A DNA stretch of 34,083 nt from Macromonas bipunctata (GTDB taxonomy: Bacteria > Pseudomonadota > Gammaproteobacteria > Burkholderiales > Burkholderiaceae_C): assembly GCF_002837135.1 (NCBI RefSeq), contig NZ_NWBQ01000058.1:1-34083 (forward strand), in the 5' to 3' direction. This document shows, piece by piece, positions 9,074 to 16,794 of the stretch. The notes under the pieces are model-generated. The model ran no database searches and was not told the origin of the DNA. It was given only the letters and a program-made list of their open reading frames with translations. The position numbers and the translations under genes are program-made. Each line of letters starts with the position of its first letter. Position 1 is the stretch's first letter.

Positions 9074-10294
9074 TCAGTCGTCGCGTGGGGTGCCGGGGTG
9101 GGGCGATCGCATCAACAACGCGCTGAACAGCACGAACAACGCCGCCGTGTTGGAGCGCCACAGGTAGCTCTCGAACAGGCACACCACCGCCATGAAGGTG
9201 ACCAGGCCCACGCGCCAGTCCGACAGCGCATCGCCCCAGCCTTGCCACAGCGCCGGTGGAAACAGCACCAGGCCCAGCACCAGCGCACCCAGCACGCCGG
9301 TGCAGGCCAGCACAAACAGGTATTGGTTGTGCGGGTTGACCGTGGTCAGCCAGGCCGGGCTGTGTTGGGCGTTGACGCGCGCGTATTCCCGCGTGAAGTC
9401 GCCCGCGCCCACGCCCAGCAGCGGCTCTTGGGCCCACAGGCGCAGCGAATTGGCGTAGAAGTTGAGCCGCAGCCCGACTGAGGTGTTGACGGCGGCCTCG
9501 CGGTGGGTGGCCTCGTGCAGCGCCAAGTCCACCCGCTCGCGCAGGTAGGGGCTGGCGCTGTAGCTGATGCCCGCCAGGCCCGTGACCACCACCAGCGCGC
9601 CCGCGACGGCCTTCCAGGGTTGGTGGCGCAGCCGTTGCAGCACCAGCAGCGCCGCCAGCACCAGAAACGTGACCTGCCCCGCGCGCCCGCCCGAGAACAC
9701 CAGGTTGACCGTGGTGGCCAGCCCCAGCACCGCCCACAGCCCGCGTTGCCAGCCCTGCGCCGCCCAGGCCCGGTACCACGTCAGGTAGCCCGCCCACGCC
9801 AGCGCTGGCGCGTACAGGATGCGGTCCACGAAGGGTGCGGTGTCCTCGGGCTTGTTGTCCAGCCGGATGCCGACTGGCCATTCCGTAAGCCAGTGCATCT
9901 GCACCCAGTTGTAGTAGGCCAGCACCTCGCAAAACGCACAACCCGCCAGAAAGAAGGCCATGCAGCGCGGCAGCCACTCCCGCTGCGCCACCGCCAAATA
10001 CAGGCCCGACAGCAAGAACAGGCCATAACGGCGCACCGCGCGCCAGCCTTCCGCCATGTCCTGCGTCCACAGCAGCGACAGCACAAACACCCAGAAGAAG
10101 GCCTGGAAGATCCAGAACAGCGGCTCGCCGCGTACACGTTGCCACAGCCGGGTCCAGTTGCCACCCAGCAGCGTTACCAGCAGCAGCACCAGCGTGAGCT
10201 GGTACACCGGTGCAATGTGGATCGGCAAAAAAAAGAACAACGCCGCAAACAACCACGGCGTCGCCCGCTCCGTCCAGTGTGTATTCGCGCTCAT
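9074..10294 (-). CDS. O-antigen ligase/polymerase family membrane protein (Wzy/WaaL, PF04932 type)
   Basis: The 406-residue protein is very hydrophobic with about ten to twelve predicted membrane spans and a large periplasmic loop before the last ones. It has the marks of the Wzy_C/WaaL family: SGGRAG with Arg204, FYANSLRLWAQEPLLGVG near 279-295, and PHNQYLFVLACTG at 321-333 with the conserved His322. WaaL joins O-antigen to lipid A-core in the periplasm, whereas Wzy polymerises O-units; sequence alone does not separate them. Its position between two glycosyltransferase genes and near waaA, waaC and msbA favours ligase. The start overlaps the previous stop (ATGA). Confidence 0.85.
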   Translation of the reverse strand: MSANTHWTERATPWLFAALFFFLPIHIAPVYQLTLVLLLVTLLGGNWTRLWQRVRGEPLFWIFQAFFWVFVLSLLWTQDMAEGWRAVRRYGLFLLSGLYLAVAQREWLPRCMAFFLAGCAFCEVLAYYNWVQMHWLTEWPVGIRLDNKPEDTAPFVDRILYAPALAWAGYLTWYRAWAAQGWQRGLWAVLGLATTVNLVFSGGRAGQVTFLVLAALLVLQRLRHQPWKAVAGALVVVTGLAGISYSASPYLRERVDLALHEATHREAAVNTSVGLRLNFYANSLRLWAQEPLLGVGAGDFTREYARVNAQHSPAWLTTVNPHNQYLFVLACTGVLGALVLGLVLFPPALWQGWGDALSDWRVGLVTFMAVVCLFESYLWRSNTAALFVLFSALLMRSPHPGTPRDD

Positions 10295-11352
10295 GCGGCC
10301 ACATCCGGTAGCAGTCTGATGCCACCCAGCTCGAACGTCCTGGCCATGGATTGACGCTCCGCGTCGGACTTGAAACGCACCTTGTCCCAGCCAAAGGCCA
10401 CCACTTGAGTTGAGGCCGCGCCCACCTGGCGTGCAAACAGCAGCGCGGTGGAGCGCACACCCACCACAGCATCGTAAGGTGTATGTGCCAAATGTTCTTC
10501 CAGGGTTTCGTTTAGCGTCAGTAACCGATAGTTAGGCTGGTTCATTTCCTGTTGCACATCCTTGGGGTGCCCCTTGTAATAAATTTCGTCAAAATCTTGT
10601 TGTCGCAGCCAGTGGTGGATGGCCTCGCCCGTGATCAGGCTGTCGGTGGCACTCATCAGTCCTGCGCCTGCTAATGGCTGGCCAATCACCAAGGCGCGTC
10701 GCGTCGAGGGAGATGTATCTGGCGTGGTGTGGGTCGGGGTGACGAGGGGGGGGAGCGTCACCGTCTTGTGGGCGGGATATTCGTGCGGCAAACCGGGCAG
10801 TACGTAGATGCGGTCGCAGAACGGCGCGTCCGAGCCAATGCGGTCGCCCGCAAAACACCAGTAGTCCAGCTCTGGCGCCACCAGCCGGCGCAGGCGGCGC
10901 AGGCGCTGCCCCAGGCGCTTGGGCCACGACAGCGGGTAGCGCCGCGTGCTGATGATGCCATCGGGCAATATGCGCGCGTGCATGGTGCCAGCGCCGCACA
11001 ACCTGGGCAAGGCACGCAAAAAGTAGTTGATGGCCTCGGTGTCGAACACCGCGCTGTGGATGTGCAGTTGCTGGCACGGCCCCACCCAGTCGGCCACCAG
11101 CTGCAGGTTGGCCTGCTGGCGGCGCAGGCGCCCGAGGCGGCCCGGCAGCGGCTCCCAGCGCGGCCACGGCATGTAGCCGCTGGCGTCCCATTCCTGCGCC
11201 TGCACAATCGGTGCCACACCGGGCTTGTACCAGACCAGCACCTGGCGCGCACCGCGCTCGTGCGTCTGCGCAATGCGCCGCGCCGCCAGGTACTGCAGCG
11301 GTGACGCGACAAAATACAGGGCCACAGTGGCCGACGGTGAGGCAGTTGCCAT
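10291..11352 (-). CDS. Putative glycosyltransferase with bacterial sialyltransferase motifs
   Basis: The 353-residue product has no textbook match by eye, but shows the three short motifs described for bacterial sialyl- and polysialyltransferases with a GT-B fold. These are an acidic-Gly motif (LPDG, residues 129-132), an His-Pro motif (KGHPK, His262-Pro263) and a later Ser/Thr motif (VRST, 299-302). The N-terminal strand VALYFVASPLQYLAA resembles the SPLQ start of GT52/polysialyltransferase relatives. I infer transfer of a sialic-acid-like or other sugar to a surface glycan; the actual donor is unknown. The start at 11352 is uncertain: an ATG at 11424 would add 24 residues and overlap ugd by 8 bp. 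No clear ribosome binding site precedes either. The part at about 10470-10620 is visibly richer in A/T than its neighbours, a hint of recent acquisition. It overlaps the ligase gene (ATGA). Confidence 0.6.
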   Translation of the reverse strand: MATASPSATVALYFVASPLQYLAARRIAQTHERGARQVLVWYKPGVAPIVQAQEWDASGYMPWPRWEPLPGRLGRLRRQQANLQLVADWVGPCQQLHIHSAVFDTEAINYFLRALPRLCGAGTMHARILPDGIISTRRYPLSWPKRLGQRLRRLRRLVAPELDYWCFAGDRIGSDAPFCDRIYVLPGLPHEYPAHKTVTLPPLVTPTHTTPDTSPSTRRALVIGQPLAGAGLMSATDSLITGEAIHHWLRQQDFDEIYYKGHPKDVQQEMNQPNYRLLTLNETLEEHLAHTPYDAVVGVRSTALLFARQVGAASTQVVAFGWDKVRFKSDAERQSMARTFELGGIRLLPDVAA

Positions 11353-11416
11353 GGAGCAGCGGTGCGCGGTGGTGAAAGGTGAAGGTGTGTGCGCGAAGGT
11401 AAGTGCCTGGCCCGGT

Positions 11417-12586
11417 TCAGGCATCGCCGCCAAACAAGTCCCGCGTGTAGACCTTGTCGGCCACATCGTCCAGTTCAGGCGTGCGGCGGTTGGCCACGAT
11501 CACGTCCGACACACGCTTGAATTCGGCCAGATCCTGCAGCACGCGCGAGTTGTAGAAGCGGTCCTCTGTCAGCATGGGTTCGTACACCACCACCTCCACG
11601 CCCTTGGCCTTGAGGCGCTTCATCACGCCCTGGATGCTGCTGGCGCGCAGGTTGTCGCTGCCCGCTTTCATCACCAGGCGGTGGATGCCCACCACCTGCG
11701 GGCGGCGTTGCAGGATGTCGCTGGCAATGAAGTCTTTGCGCGTGCTGTTGGCGTCCACAATGGCGCGGATCAGCGTCTGTGGCACGTTGCGGTAGTTGGC
11801 CAGCAGTTGCTTGGTGTCCTTGGGCAGGCAGTAGCCGCCATAGCCAAAACTGGGGTTGTTGTAGTGCGCGCCGATGCGTGGATCCAGGCACACACCGTCG
11901 ATGATCTGGCGCGTGTCCAGGCCGTGCGTGGCGGCGTAGGTGTCAAGCTCGTTGAAGTAGGCCACCCGCATCGCCAGGTAGGTGTTGGCAAACAGCTTGA
12001 TGGCTTCGGCCTCGGTGCTGTCGGTCAGCAGCACGGGCACGTCGGGCGCCAGTGCGCTGGTGCGCAGCAATTCGGCAAACTGGCGCGCGCGCGCCGACTG
12101 GCTGCCCACCACGATGCGGCTGGGGTGCAGGTTGTCGTGCAGCGCCCGGCCTTCGCGCAAGAATTCAGGCGAGAAGATCACCTCGGTGCTGCCGCAGCGT
12201 TGCTGCAGCTGTGCCGTAAAGCCCACCGGCACCGTGGACTTGACGACGATACAGGCCTGGGGCCGGTGCCGCAGCACGTCCTGCACCACGGCCTCGACCG
12301 AGCGGGTATCAAAGCCGTTGGTGTCGGCGTCGTAGTCGGTGGGGGTGGCCACCACCACAAAGTCGGCGTCGGCGTAGGCCTCGGCGGGGTTGCTGGTGGC
12401 GTGCAGGTGCAGCGTGGCCTGCTGCAGGTAGCACGTGATGTCGGCGTCCTCGATCGGGCTGGTGCGCTGGTTCAGCGCCGCTACCCGGGCTGGGTTGATG
12501 TCGAGCACCACCACCTGGTGGCGCTGGGCCAGCAATACGGAAATGGACAGGCCCACATAGCCCATGCCTGCGACGGCTATCTTCAT
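11417..12586 (-). CDS. ugd: UDP-glucose 6-dehydrogenase
   Basis: Ugd oxidises UDP-glucose twice with NAD to UDP-glucuronate. The 389-residue product has the full set of family marks: the NAD motif GMGYVGLS at 7-14, KSTVPVGFT near 116-124, [21 protein letters not shown] at 139-159, and the active-site [19 protein letters not shown] with Cys253. The last stretch is close to the enterobacterial Ugd type, and the length is nearly the same as E. coli Ugd. The start overlaps the tolC stop (ATGA), so expression is linked to the operon from pcm/rhodanese/tolC. UDP-glucuronate would feed the epimerase gene at the left end and the glycosyltransferases downstream. Confidence 0.95.
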   Translation of the reverse strand: MKIAVAGMGYVGLSISVLLAQRHQVVVLDINPARVAALNQRTSPIEDADITCYLQQATLHLHATSNPAEAYADADFVVVATPTDYDADTNGFDTRSVEAVVQDVLRHRPQACIVVKSTVPVGFTAQLQQRCGSTEVIFSPEFLREGRALHDNLHPSRIVVGSQSARARQFAELLRTSALAPDVPVLLTDSTEAEAIKLFANTYLAMRVAYFNELDTYAATHGLDTRQIIDGVCLDPRIGAHYNNPSFGYGGYCLPKDTKQLLANYRNVPQTLIRAIVDANSTRKDFIASDILQRRPQVVGIHRLVMKAGSDNLRASSIQGVMKRLKAKGVEVVVYEPMLTEDRFYNSRVLQDLAEFKRVSDVIVANRRTPELDDVADKVYTRDLFGGDA

Positions 12587-13965
12587 GGGGCGAGTACCGC
12601 GTTGATGGCTTGCAGGTCGGCGTCCTGCAGCACGCCACTGGCCTGCTTCAGCTTGAGGCCACCCACCAGCACGTTGTAGCGCGCTTGCGCGAGTTGCGCC
12701 TTGGTCTGGTAGAGCTGGCTCTGGGCGTTGAGTACGTCTATGTTGATGCGCACGCCCACCTGGTAGCCCAGCTGGTTGGCCTCCAGCGCGCTCTGGCTGG
12801 AGGTCTCGGCGGCCTGCAGTGCCTTGACCTGGCCCAGCCCCGATACCACGCCAAAGTAGCTGGCGCGCGTGGCCTGCACCGCGCCGCGCCTGGCCGCTTC
12901 CAGGTCGTTGCGGGCCTTGTCCTCCAGCGCCAGCGTTTCCTTGACGCGGTTTTGCACCGCGTAGCCGCTGAACACCGGCAGGTTGAACTGCACGCCCACG
13001 CTGGCGGTGTGGTTGCGCACGTAGCTGGCGCTGCCAGCTGTGTTGGAGGGCGCACGCGCCAGCTGGTACTGTGCCACCGCGTCCAGCGTGGGCTGGTGGC
13101 CGGTTTGCGCCTTGCGCGTCTCCAGCTGCGCGATGGTCAGGCCCAGGCTGGCCTGTCGCACGTTCGGGTGTTCGGCTTCGGCGCGCGCTACCCAGTGCTG
13201 CAGGTCGTCGGGGGCCACAGCGGGCAGGGCCGCGTCGGGGCGCAGGCGCCACGGTGCGGTGTTGGTCTGGCCCACCAGTTGGTCCAGCGCCAGCCGCTTG
13301 ACGCGCAGGTCGTTGTCGGCGGCAATTTCCTGCGCCGTCACCAGGTCGAATTGCGCTTGCGCCTCGTGGGTGTCGGTGATGGTGGCGGTGCCGACCTCGA
13401 ACTGGCGCCGCGCGGCGGCCAGCTGCTGTGCCACGGCGGTCTTTTGTGCCTGCACAAAGGTCAGGTTGTCCTGCGCCGCCAGCACGTCAAAGTAGGCCTG
13501 CGCGGTGCGCACCAGCACATCTTGTTGTGCCGCCTGCAGCCGCGCCTGCGCCACTTGCAGTGCCTGCTGGGCCTGGTCGTAGGTCAGGCGGTTGGCGGGG
13601 CGGTACAGCGGCTGGCGCCCGGTGAGCTGCACGTTCTGGCTGTTGAAGCTGTCGTCCTGCGTTGGCACATTGCTGTCGCGCCGGCTGGCGGTGGCGTCAG
13701 CGGCCAGCGCCACGTTGGGCAGCAGTCCGGCCTGCGCCTGTGCCGCCTGGGCCACGCTGGCCTCGTACTGCGCGCGGGCCGCCAGGAAGGTGGCGTCGTA
13801 ACCCTGCGCCGCCTCGTACAGCGTCTGCAGGCTCTGGGCCTGGACGCCGCCCCAGCACGCCAGCGCCAGCCCACCCAGCAGGGCACCCCGCTTCCAATGG
13901 GCGCGGCGCGTGCCAGGTGCCGGGACGTCGGACAGGGTGGGGTGCAGGCGTGGTGGGGTGGTCAT
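12583..13965 (-). CDS. tolC: TolC family outer-membrane channel protein
   Basis: TolC trimers form the outer-membrane and periplasmic tunnel for type I secretion and multidrug efflux. The 460-residue precursor has a basic N-terminus and a signal-like hydrophobic stretch (about residues 27-43) ending GGVQAQ, after which the mature [19 protein letters not shown] begins. Two repeats of the outer membrane efflux domain follow, with long Gln/Ala-rich coiled-coil segments (for example [20 protein letters not shown]) and [12 protein letters not shown] near the first beta turn. The second repeat ends in [20 protein letters not shown]. The ATG at 13965 is chosen because it lets a basic N-region precede the signal. 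No transporter or adaptor gene is adjacent, so it probably serves several pumps. It lies 55 bp after the rhodanese gene. Confidence 0.92.
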   Translation of the reverse strand: MTTPPRLHPTLSDVPAPGTRRAHWKRGALLGGLALACWGGVQAQSLQTLYEAAQGYDATFLAARAQYEASVAQAAQAQAGLLPNVALAADATASRRDSNVPTQDDSFNSQNVQLTGRQPLYRPANRLTYDQAQQALQVAQARLQAAQQDVLVRTAQAYFDVLAAQDNLTFVQAQKTAVAQQLAAARRQFEVGTATITDTHEAQAQFDLVTAQEIAADNDLRVKRLALDQLVGQTNTAPWRLRPDAALPAVAPDDLQHWVARAEAEHPNVRQASLGLTIAQLETRKAQTGHQPTLDAVAQYQLARAPSNTAGSASYVRNHTASVGVQFNLPVFSGYAVQNRVKETLALEDKARNDLEAARRGAVQATRASYFGVVSGLGQVKALQAAETSSQSALEANQLGYQVGVRINIDVLNAQSQLYQTKAQLAQARYNVLVGGLKLKQASGVLQDADLQAINAVLAP

Positions 13966-14020
13966 GGGGGCAGGGCGTTGGTAAAGCAGGAAGGCAGTGA
14001 CGTGTGTGTGGCGGGCCGCT

Positions 14021-14368
14021 TCAATACCGCGGCACCGTGGCGTCCACCTCGTGCGACCAGGCGTCGATACCGCCACTCAGGTTCACCACCTCGTCAAAGC
14101 CGTGCTGCTGCAAGAAGTGCGTCACCTGGGCGCTGCGCGCGCCGTGGTGGCACAGGCAGGCGATGGGCCGCTCGCGCGGCAAGTCCTGCAGACGCGCCGG
14201 AATGGTGTGCATGGGCATGTGCAGCAGCTCGAAACCCGCAGGCTTGACGCTGGCGGTCTGCAGCTCCCAGGGTTCGCGCACATCCAGCACCACGGGCAGC
14301 GTGCCGTCGGCGGGGGTGTGTTCGGCCAGCCAGGTGGCCAGCTGGGCGGGGCGGATGGCAGGCAGCAT
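14021..14368 (-). CDS. Single-domain rhodanese-like sulfurtransferase
   Basis: The 115-residue product is a lone rhodanese domain, probably moving sulfur from thiosulfate or a persulfide. It has LDVREPWELQTA at about 28-40 and the active loop CHHGARS beginning at Cys73, the expected persulfide-bearing residue. The C-terminal NLSGGIDAWS is also typical. There is no signal peptide, so it should be cytoplasmic, like GlpE. It lies 13 bp after the pcm-like gene and upstream of tolC; this gene order is, from memory, common in Burkholderiales, but no joint function is known to me. Confidence 0.88.
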   Translation of the reverse strand: MLPAIRPAQLATWLAEHTPADGTLPVVLDVREPWELQTASVKPAGFELLHMPMHTIPARLQDLPRERPIACLCHHGARSAQVTHFLQQHGFDEVVNLSGGIDAWSHEVDATVPRY

Positions 14369-14381
14369 GGTCTGTCCCGCC

Positions 14382-15080
14382 TCAGAAACGGAAGGTGGAC
14401 GGGCGCGGGAAGTTCAGCAGGCGCGGCACCACCGTGTCCCACGGCTGTTCGGTGTGGAAGCGCGCCGGGCCCACGCAGCGGATGATGGTGGCGCGCATGA
14501 TGGGCTCATCGCCCACCACGGCAAACAGGCGCCCGCCGGTCTTGAGCATGTCCAGCAGCACCTCGGGCACTTCGGCCACCGAGCCGCTGAGCACGATGGC
14601 GTCGTACGGCGCACCGGCCGAGCACGCGGCAAAGAACTGCTTGGCGGCGTCGGCTTCCTTCACCTCCACGTTGGTGATGCCCAGGCGCTCCAGCCGGGCA
14701 CGGGCGCGGCGCGCCAGCGTCGGGTCGATCTCCAGCGTGGTGACGTGGGCGGCCTGGCTGGCCATCAGCGCGGCCATGTAGCCCGAGCCGGTGCCAATCT
14801 CCAGCACCTTGTCGGTGGGCTGCAGCGCCAGCTCCTGCAGCGTGCGTGCCTCCACGCGCGGGGCCAGCATGCACTGGCCGTCGGCGCCCTGCGGCGTCAG
14901 CGGAATTTCCATGTCCATCAACGCCAGCGCCTTGTAATCCTCGGGCACAAACTCCTCGCGCTTGATCTCGCCCAGCAGCGCCAGCACCTGGGCGTCCAGC
15001 ACCTCCCAGGGGCGGATCTGCTGCTCAATCATGTTGAAGCGGGCTTGTTCAAAATCGAAAGGGGCGGTGACGGTGCTCAT
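14382..15080 (-). CDS. Protein-L-isoaspartate O-methyltransferase-like protein
   Basis: The 232-residue product is a SAM-dependent methyltransferase of the Pcm family. Motif I reads VLEIGTGSGYMAALMAS from residue 92, followed by the acidic end of the next strand in LEIDPTLARRARARL. Pcm repairs isoaspartyl residues. However, the family's substrate loop, normally with an Ile-Ser-Gln-Pro-type stretch, here reads GADGQCMLAPRVEAR (about 65-79) and lacks that serine. It may therefore be a divergent paralogue with another job. It is the first gene of the minus-strand run leading to rhodanese, tolC and ugd. Confidence 0.8.
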   Translation of the reverse strand: MSTVTAPFDFEQARFNMIEQQIRPWEVLDAQVLALLGEIKREEFVPEDYKALALMDMEIPLTPQGADGQCMLAPRVEARTLQELALQPTDKVLEIGTGSGYMAALMASQAAHVTTLEIDPTLARRARARLERLGITNVEVKEADAAKQFFAACSAGAPYDAIVLSGSVAEVPEVLLDMLKTGGRLFAVVGDEPIMRATIIRCVGPARFHTEQPWDTVVPRLLNFPRPSTFRF

Positions 15081-15121
15081 TGAATGAATACTCCGATGGG
15101 TATATGGGCGGATGCTCAGTT

Positions 15122-15127
15122 ATTTTA
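15122..15127 (-). promoter_or_regulatory. Possible -10 element for the pcm-rhodanese-tolC operon
   Basis: On the minus strand this reads TAAAAT, followed by AAC, about 40 bp before the pcm start codon in a 134-bp intergenic region shared with msrA. The surrounding sequence is GC-rich, so the AT block stands out. I find no good -35 at the right distance, and assign this weakly. Confidence 0.3.
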
Positions 15128-15214
15128 CCGGCCAGGGCCGCTGGCGCGTGTATGCTTGCAGCGGTGCCGATTGTCCGGTGTCTGTCCCCGCTTTTTTGAA
15201 TCTGGATGTGAAAA

Positions 15215-15754
15215 ATGAGCCCATCTGAAACCATCGTGCTGGCTGGCGGCTGCTTCTGGTGCACCGAGGCGGTGTTCGTGCGCGTCAAGGGCGTGCTCGA
15301 CGTCGAGTCCGGCTACAGCAACGGCCACGTGCCCCAGCCCAGCTACGAAGCGGTGTGCAGTGGCCAGACCGGCCACGCCGAAGTCGTCAAGCTGACGTTC
15401 GACCCCACCGTCATCGGCCTGCGCCAGTTGCTGCACATCTTCTTTGCCATCCACGACCCCACCACGCCCAACCGCCAGGGCCACGATGTGGGGACGCAGT
15501 ACCGCAGCGGCATCTACTGCACCACGCCGGAACAAGAGGGCGTGGCGCGCCACGTCATCGCCGAACTGCAAGCCGAGGAGGTGTTTGACGCCCCCATCGT
15601 GACCGAGGTGCAGCCGCTGCACAACTACTGGCCCGCCGAGGACTACCACCAGGACTTCTTTGACCGCAACCCCACGCAGGGCTACTGCTTGGCGGTGGCC
15701 GCGCCCAAGGTGGCCAAGTTGCGCCAAGTGTTTGCCCAATGGGTGCGCGACTGA
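15215..15754 (+). CDS. msrA: Peptide-methionine (S)-S-oxide reductase
   Basis: MsrA reduces methionine S-sulfoxide in proteins and free methionine, repairing oxidative damage with thioredoxin. The 179-residue product carries the active-site motif [11 protein letters not shown] with the catalytic Cys13 and a second Cys16, then [12 protein letters not shown] and [17 protein letters not shown], and the later [19 protein letters not shown]. All are diagnostic. It is shorter than the E. coli enzyme and near the length of single-domain MsrA proteins. The gene stands alone, divergent from pcm, and ends just before the rpsP promoter. Confidence 0.96.
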   Translation: MSPSETIVLAGGCFWCTEAVFVRVKGVLDVESGYSNGHVPQPSYEAVCSGQTGHAEVVKLTFDPTVIGLRQLLHIFFAIHDPTTPNRQGHDVGTQYRSGIYCTTPEQEGVARHVIAELQAEEVFDAPIVTEVQPLHNYWPAEDYHQDFFDRNPTQGYCLAVAAPKVAKLRQVFAQWVRD

Positions 15755-15764
15755 GCGCCCACGT

Positions 15765-15780
15765 TATAATCTGCGGTTTT
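15765..15780 (+). promoter_or_regulatory. Promoter -10 region for rpsP operon
   Basis: A perfect TATAAT (15765-15770) starts 11 bp after the msrA stop and is followed by CTGCGGTTTT. The same pattern, TATAATCTnnGGTTTT, occurs before rplS. No recognisable -35 hexamer lies 16-18 bp upstream, so recognition may depend on the -10 and the downstream discriminator. The leader to rpsP would be a little over 110 nt. Confidence 0.55.
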
Positions 15781-15837
15781 GCAGCGTTTCGCTGGCCGGG
15801 TGTGGTCAGTCGTGTGTCTCAAGCGTTGCGGAAAATT

Positions 15838-15864
15838 GCGGTGCACACGCGTGTGTGCGGTGCA
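15838..15864 (+). repeat. Direct repeat and hairpin in the rpsP leader
   Basis: The octamer GCGGTGCA occurs at 15838-15845 and again at 15857-15864. Between and partly overlapping the copies is a short hairpin, GCACAC (15843-15848), loop GCGT, GTGTGC (15853-15858). It lies about 30 bp before the rpsP start codon. A role in translational control is possible but not shown. Confidence 0.5.
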
Positions 15865-15894
15865 TCCCTCCATCCCCAACCTGAAGGAAACATC

Positions 15895-16164
15895 ATGGTC
15901 GTAATCCGACTCTCCCGCGGCGGCTCCAAGGCACGTCCGTTCTACAACATCGTGGTCGCCCACCAGCAAAACCGCCGCGATGGCCGTTTCATCGAACGCA
16001 TCGGCTTCTACAACCCGCTGGCCCGTGGTGGCGAAGAGCCGCTGCGTCTGGCGCTGGACCGCCTGACCTACTGGCAAGGCGTGGGCGCACAGGCTTCCGA
16101 CGCTGTCGAGCGCCTGATCAAGCAGGCCACCAAGGCCGCTGCCGCCACCGCTGTTGCCGCTTAA
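15895..16164 (+). CDS. rpsP: Small ribosomal subunit protein bS16
   Basis: The 89-residue product is ribosomal protein S16, needed for 30S assembly. It has [21 protein letters not shown], the usual start, then [14 protein letters not shown] and the [11 protein letters not shown] helix, with a short Ala-rich tail. (Key residues: RGGSKxRPFY and [10 protein letters not shown].) The ATG at 15895 follows a good ribosome binding site (GAAGGAAA) and gives the usual length. It leads the rpsP-rimM-trmD-rplS operon, a conserved bacterial order; rimM starts 4 bp downstream. Confidence 0.97.
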   Translation: MVVIRLSRGGSKARPFYNIVVAHQQNRRDGRFIERIGFYNPLARGGEEPLRLALDRLTYWQGVGAQASDAVERLIKQATKAAAATAVAA

Positions 16165-16168
16165 TCGC

Positions 16169-16756
16169 ATGGCCGCCGTACCCGGTCTCGAGCCAGCCGC
16201 TCTGCCGCCCGACGCGGTCGAGCTGGGCCGGGTGCAGGAAGCCTGGGGGATCAAGGGCTGGGTGCGCCTGCACTCGCACAGCGCCGATCCCCTGGTGCTG
16301 CTCCACAGCAAGCGCTGGTACCTCTCCGTGCCACAGGGTCGCTACGCCCGTGGCTTTGACGCCTTCACCGGCACCGTGGTGGTGCAGGTGGCCGAAGTCA
16401 AGGTACACGCCGACGGCCTGGTGGCCAAGTTCGAGCCCGTGGCCGACCGCAACGCCGCCGAGGCGCTCAAGAGCGCCGTCATCTCGGTCTCGCGCGCCGA
16501 TTTTCCGCCGTCCTCCAGCAGCGACGACGAGTTCTACTGGGTCGATCTGCTGGGCCTGAGCGTCGTCAACCGCGAAGGCGTGGCGCTGGGCGTGGTGCGC
16601 GATTTGCTGGCCACCGGCCCCAATTCCGTGCTGTGTCTCGAGTACGACGCCGACGGCAAGACCCACGAACGCATGATCCCGTTCGTTTCGGTGTACGTGG
16701 ACAAGGTCGATCTGGCCGCGCGCTGCATCACCGTGGACTGGCAACCCGACTACTGA
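16169..16756 (+). CDS. rimM: 16S rRNA processing/ribosome maturation factor
   Basis: RimM assists maturation of the 30S head by binding S19 near 16S helices. The 195-residue product begins its first domain at VELGRVQEAWGIKGWVRLHS, the usual RimM opening, and ends with the PRC-barrel: EFYWVDLLGLSVVN, then LLATGPNSVLCLEY and IPFVSVYVDKVDL. The ATG at 16169 is preferred to a TTG at 16154 inside rpsP, because the extra five residues are just read-through of the S16 stop region. It lies between rpsP and trmD as expected. Confidence 0.95.
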   Translation: MAAVPGLEPAALPPDAVELGRVQEAWGIKGWVRLHSHSADPLVLLHSKRWYLSVPQGRYARGFDAFTGTVVVQVAEVKVHADGLVAKFEPVADRNAAEALKSAVISVSRADFPPSSSSDDEFYWVDLLGLSVVNREGVALGVVRDLLATGPNSVLCLEYDADGKTHERMIPFVSVYVDKVDLAARCITVDWQPDY

Positions 16757-16794
16757 TTTTCTGCGACTCAACGCCGTTGCGGCGGCTCCCGCCC

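Noticed and set aside
11353-11424. Longer start (ATG 11424) for the sialyltransferase-like gene
   Set aside because: It would overlap ugd by 8 bp and add a Pro/Thr-rich stretch before the conserved first strand. Not excluded, but less likely.
12610-14247. A 545-codon + strand frame opposite tolC and rhodanese
   Set aside because: It is low in motif content, spans two genes and is explained by GC-biased codons on the other strand.
16154-16168. Upstream TTG start for rimM inside rpsP
   Set aside because: The added residues come from the rpsP stop region and carry no similarity; the ATG at 16169 gives the usual start.
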